From positions 1 to 7,690 of the forward strand of contig USJP01000060.1 of the NCBI GenBank assembly GCA_900555105.1: a stretch of 7,690 nucleotides of DNA, read 5' to 3'. Below the pieces are notes generated by a model. It was not told where the DNA came from. It saw only the letters and a program-made list of their open reading frames with translations, and did no database searches. This document shows, one piece after another, positions 6,122 through 7,690 of this stretch. The first letter of the stretch is position 1; each line of letters starts with the position of its first letter. This DNA comes from an uncultured Coriobacteriaceae bacterium (GTDB lineage: Bacteria; Actinomycetota; Coriobacteriia; Coriobacteriales; UMGS124). The position numbers were made by a program, and so were the translations under genes.

Positions 6122-6137
6122 GAAAGGAATGCGGATG
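6122..6137 (+). promoter_or_regulatory. Ribosome-binding site deciding the start of the binding-protein gene
   Basis: GAAAGGA (6122-6128) directly abuts an ATG at 6129, too close for normal initiation, but lies six bases before the in-frame ATG at 6135. The second ATG is therefore the preferred start. No convincing promoter is visible in 6091-6121. Confidence 0.7.
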
Positions 6138-7256
6138 GTAAAGAACGCAAGTCGCCGCACGTTCGTCGTGGCCCTGTGCTCGGCTGCCTTGGCATGCGGC
6201 TTGGCCGTTGCGCCTCTGGCTTTCGCCGAGACTGCAGCTACGGGCGACAAGGCAAGCGCCGCCCAAACCGGTGAGACGCGCGAGTTCACCGACTCGCTGG
6301 GCCGCACCGTCGAGATCCCGGCCGAGATCACGGCCATCGCGCCCTCGGGCTTCCTGCCTCAGCAGGTGCTCCTGACGGTTGCCCCCGAGAAGATGGTTGT
6401 CCTGGCGAGCGCCCTCACCGATTCGCAGGCTCACTTCTTCGGCGAGCAGTATGCGGGCCTTGAGGAGGTCGGCGCCATCTTTGGCGCCAAGGGCGACTTC
6501 AACCGTGAGACCGTCGCCGCTTCGGGTGCGCAGATCGTCATTGACGTAGGCGACACCAAGGAGGGCATGGCCGAGGACCTCGATGCCCTTCAGGAGCAGC
6601 TCGGAATTCCCTGTGTCCACATCTCCAGCAACCTGGCCACCTACGGCGACTGCTACCGTGCCCTGGGCGAGCTGCTTGGTGTTGAGGAGCGCGCCAACGA
6701 GATCGCCGATTACTGCGACGCCGCCTACAAGGAGATCTCTGAGGTCATGGAGACCATCCCAGTTGAGGATCGCGTCGATGTGCTGTACCTCAGCGGTGAG
6801 GACGGCCTGTCCTGCGTGGCCAACAGCTCCTATCAGGCCAACGTCGTCGACATGGTCGCTGACAACGTCGCTGTCGTAGACGACCCCTCGGGCAAGTCCA
6901 ACCAGACCAACATGGAGCAGATTATCAGCTGGGACCCCGAGTTCATCATCTTCGCCCCGCTGAGCGCCTATGACCTCGCCGGCACCGACGCCACCTGGCA
7001 GACGCTGACCGCCATCGAGGGCGGCAACTACTGCGAGGTTCCCAGCGAGCCTTACAACTGGCTCAACGGCCCGCCTTCCGTGAACCAGGTCCTGGGTATG
7101 CAGTGGCTGCCCCGCGTGCTGTATCCCGAGAAGTTTGACGACGACATGTACGAGACCGTCGCCGCTTACTACAAGACTCTGTACCAGTACGACCTGTCTG
7201 AGGACGAGTTCAACCAGATCACTGCTCGCGCCGTCCCCGTGGTCGACCAGAAGTAG
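6135..7256 (+). CDS. ABC transporter substrate-binding protein, metal-chelate (class III, TroA/FecB-like fold), 373 aa
   Basis: This is the extracytoplasmic receptor that delivers ligand to the upstream permease and ATPase. The N-terminus has twin arginines in ASRRTFVVAL (5-14), a hydrophobic stretch to about residue 31 and an A-F-A site (29-31) before E32, so export is expected. C21 followed by Gly is a weak lipobox candidate because -3 is Ala instead of Leu. The mature protein opens with the family segment FTDSLGRTVEIP (51-62). A second lobe contains WDPEFIIFAP (266-275), and the stretch NWLNGPPSVNQVLGMQWLP (308-326) resembles a motif known to me from iron, corrinoid and oxyanion receptors of this fold. 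Length and order fit FecB-like proteins. It should belong to the transporter operon, although a terminator-like hairpin precedes it. Ligand is not determinable by eye; molybdate (MolA-like) cannot be excluded. Confidence 0.9.
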   Translation: MVKNASRRTFVVALCSAALACGLAVAPLAFAETAATGDKASAAQTGETREFTDSLGRTVEIPAEITAIAPSGFLPQQVLLTVAPEKMVVLASALTDSQAHFFGEQYAGLEEVGAIFGAKGDFNRETVAASGAQIVIDVGDTKEGMAEDLDALQEQLGIPCVHISSNLATYGDCYRALGELLGVEERANEIADYCDAAYKEISEVMETIPVEDRVDVLYLSGEDGLSCVANSSYQANVVDMVADNVAVVDDPSGKSNQTNMEQIISWDPEFIIFAPLSAYDLAGTDATWQTLTAIEGGNYCEVPSEPYNWLNGPPSVNQVLGMQWLPRVLYPEKFDDDMYETVAAYYKTLYQYDLSEDEFNQITARAVPVVDQK

Positions 7257-7294
7257 CCCTCCAAGCGGGCTTCTCCCATAGGCTCCATCCAGAA

Positions 7295-7334
7295 CTGCCG
7301 TCCGTGCCTCAAGGGGCCCGGGCGGCGGTTTTTT
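7295..7334 (+). terminator. Intrinsic terminator after the binding-protein gene
   Basis: The arms 7295-7308 and 7315-7328 pair over 14 positions (two G-T wobbles and one mismatch) around a six-base loop and are followed by six T (7329-7334). It lies about 38 bases after the TAG, closing the transporter operon. Confidence 0.85.
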
Positions 7335-7494
7335 GCGCATTAAGAAAGAGATACCTGGTCAATGCCTACACAACAATGCATTAGAGCGCCGTAGAGCTTC
7401 ATCTGGGGCTGCCATGGGACAAAAATCTGTAATCAGACGCGATGAGATCGCAGACGCCGAGGGGCCGGCGCGAAGAGGACAAAGGGGAGCGACG

Positions 7495-7690
7495 ATGGAC
7501 GATCAGACGATGCTTGCGGCGATTGACGATGAGGCTGTCGAGCCTGATGCGAACGACGCCTCCCCTGACTCTACGACCGCGCTGGACGCGTCGGCTGAGG
7601 CTGCAGACACCGCCGAGGAGACCCCCGAAGAAGTCGCCGCCTGCGAGGCTGCCGAACTTGCCGAGAAGCGGGAGCGCGAGGCCCGCGAGG
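7495..7690 (+). CDS. Start of an acidic Ala/Glu-rich protein of unknown function (3' end outside window)
   Basis: I do not recognise this protein. The frame is open from ATG 7495 to the window edge (65 codons plus one base). AAAGGGGAG (7481-7489) ends five bases before the ATG. The same frame is open upstream to ATG 7414, which would add 27 residues (beginning MGQKSVIRR), but that start has only a weak GGGG in front, so 7495 is preferred. The visible part is low-complexity and acidic: 22 Asp/Glu and 17 Ala in 65 residues, moving to a charged stretch (EKREREARE) at the edge that may begin a helix. No signal peptide or membrane segment is visible. Such acidic leaders precede many unrelated domains, so no function is inferred. 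The spacer 7335-7494 holds no other gene, and I find no convincing promoter in it. Confidence 0.6.
   Translation, partial: MDDQTMLAAIDDEAVEPDANDASPDSTTALDASAEAADTAEETPEEVAACEAAELAEKREREARE

Noticed and set aside
5970..7340. Minus-strand open frame opposite the binding-protein gene
   Set aside because: It spans two terminators and an intergenic gap and shows no domain; the plus-strand protein is clearly a solute receptor.

Overview
The window reads as ordinary chromosomal DNA of a high-GC bacterium. Coding density is high, codons mostly end in G or C, and Shine-Dalgarno sequences are strong. The gene content (an aspartokinase with a probable internal beta-subunit start next to asd, and a FecCD-type uptake operon) fits an actinobacterium. 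My best guess is a member of the Coriobacteriia such as Collinsella or a relative. That placement is an impression from sequence style, not a computed one.

Layout. Positions 1-1396 run leftward: a TrmA/RlmD-family RNA uracil-C5 methyltransferase, cut by the window edge, preceded by a 59-residue unrecognised charged protein that probably shares its promoter. A divergent regulatory region (about 1397-1624) separates these from a rightward pair, aspartokinase (lysC, 1625-2896) and aspartate-semialdehyde dehydrogenase (asd, 2898-3932). This pair carries out the first two steps from aspartate toward lysine/diaminopimelate, threonine and methionine, and ends at a clear intrinsic terminator. After a 200-base regulatory spacer comes a class II metal-chelate uptake operon: a FecCD/BtuC permease (4203-5249), its ATPase (5249-6043, overlapping by one base), an intercistronic terminator-like hairpin, and the substrate-binding protein (6135-7256), followed by another terminator. 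The right edge holds the start of an acidic, Ala/Glu-rich open frame from 7495.

Nothing here is a clearly new system. The observations most worth a second look are: an internal ribosome-binding site and in-frame ATG inside lysC that would make a separate regulatory beta subunit; an altered conserved motif in the second ACT domain of the same enzyme; symmetric operator-like sequences at three promoters; a terminator hairpin placed before the binding-protein gene; and a binding protein with a twin-arginine-like signal peptide and no classical lipobox. The transported substrate cannot be fixed from sequence: iron-siderophore, heme, corrinoid or an oxyanion such as molybdate all remain possible.
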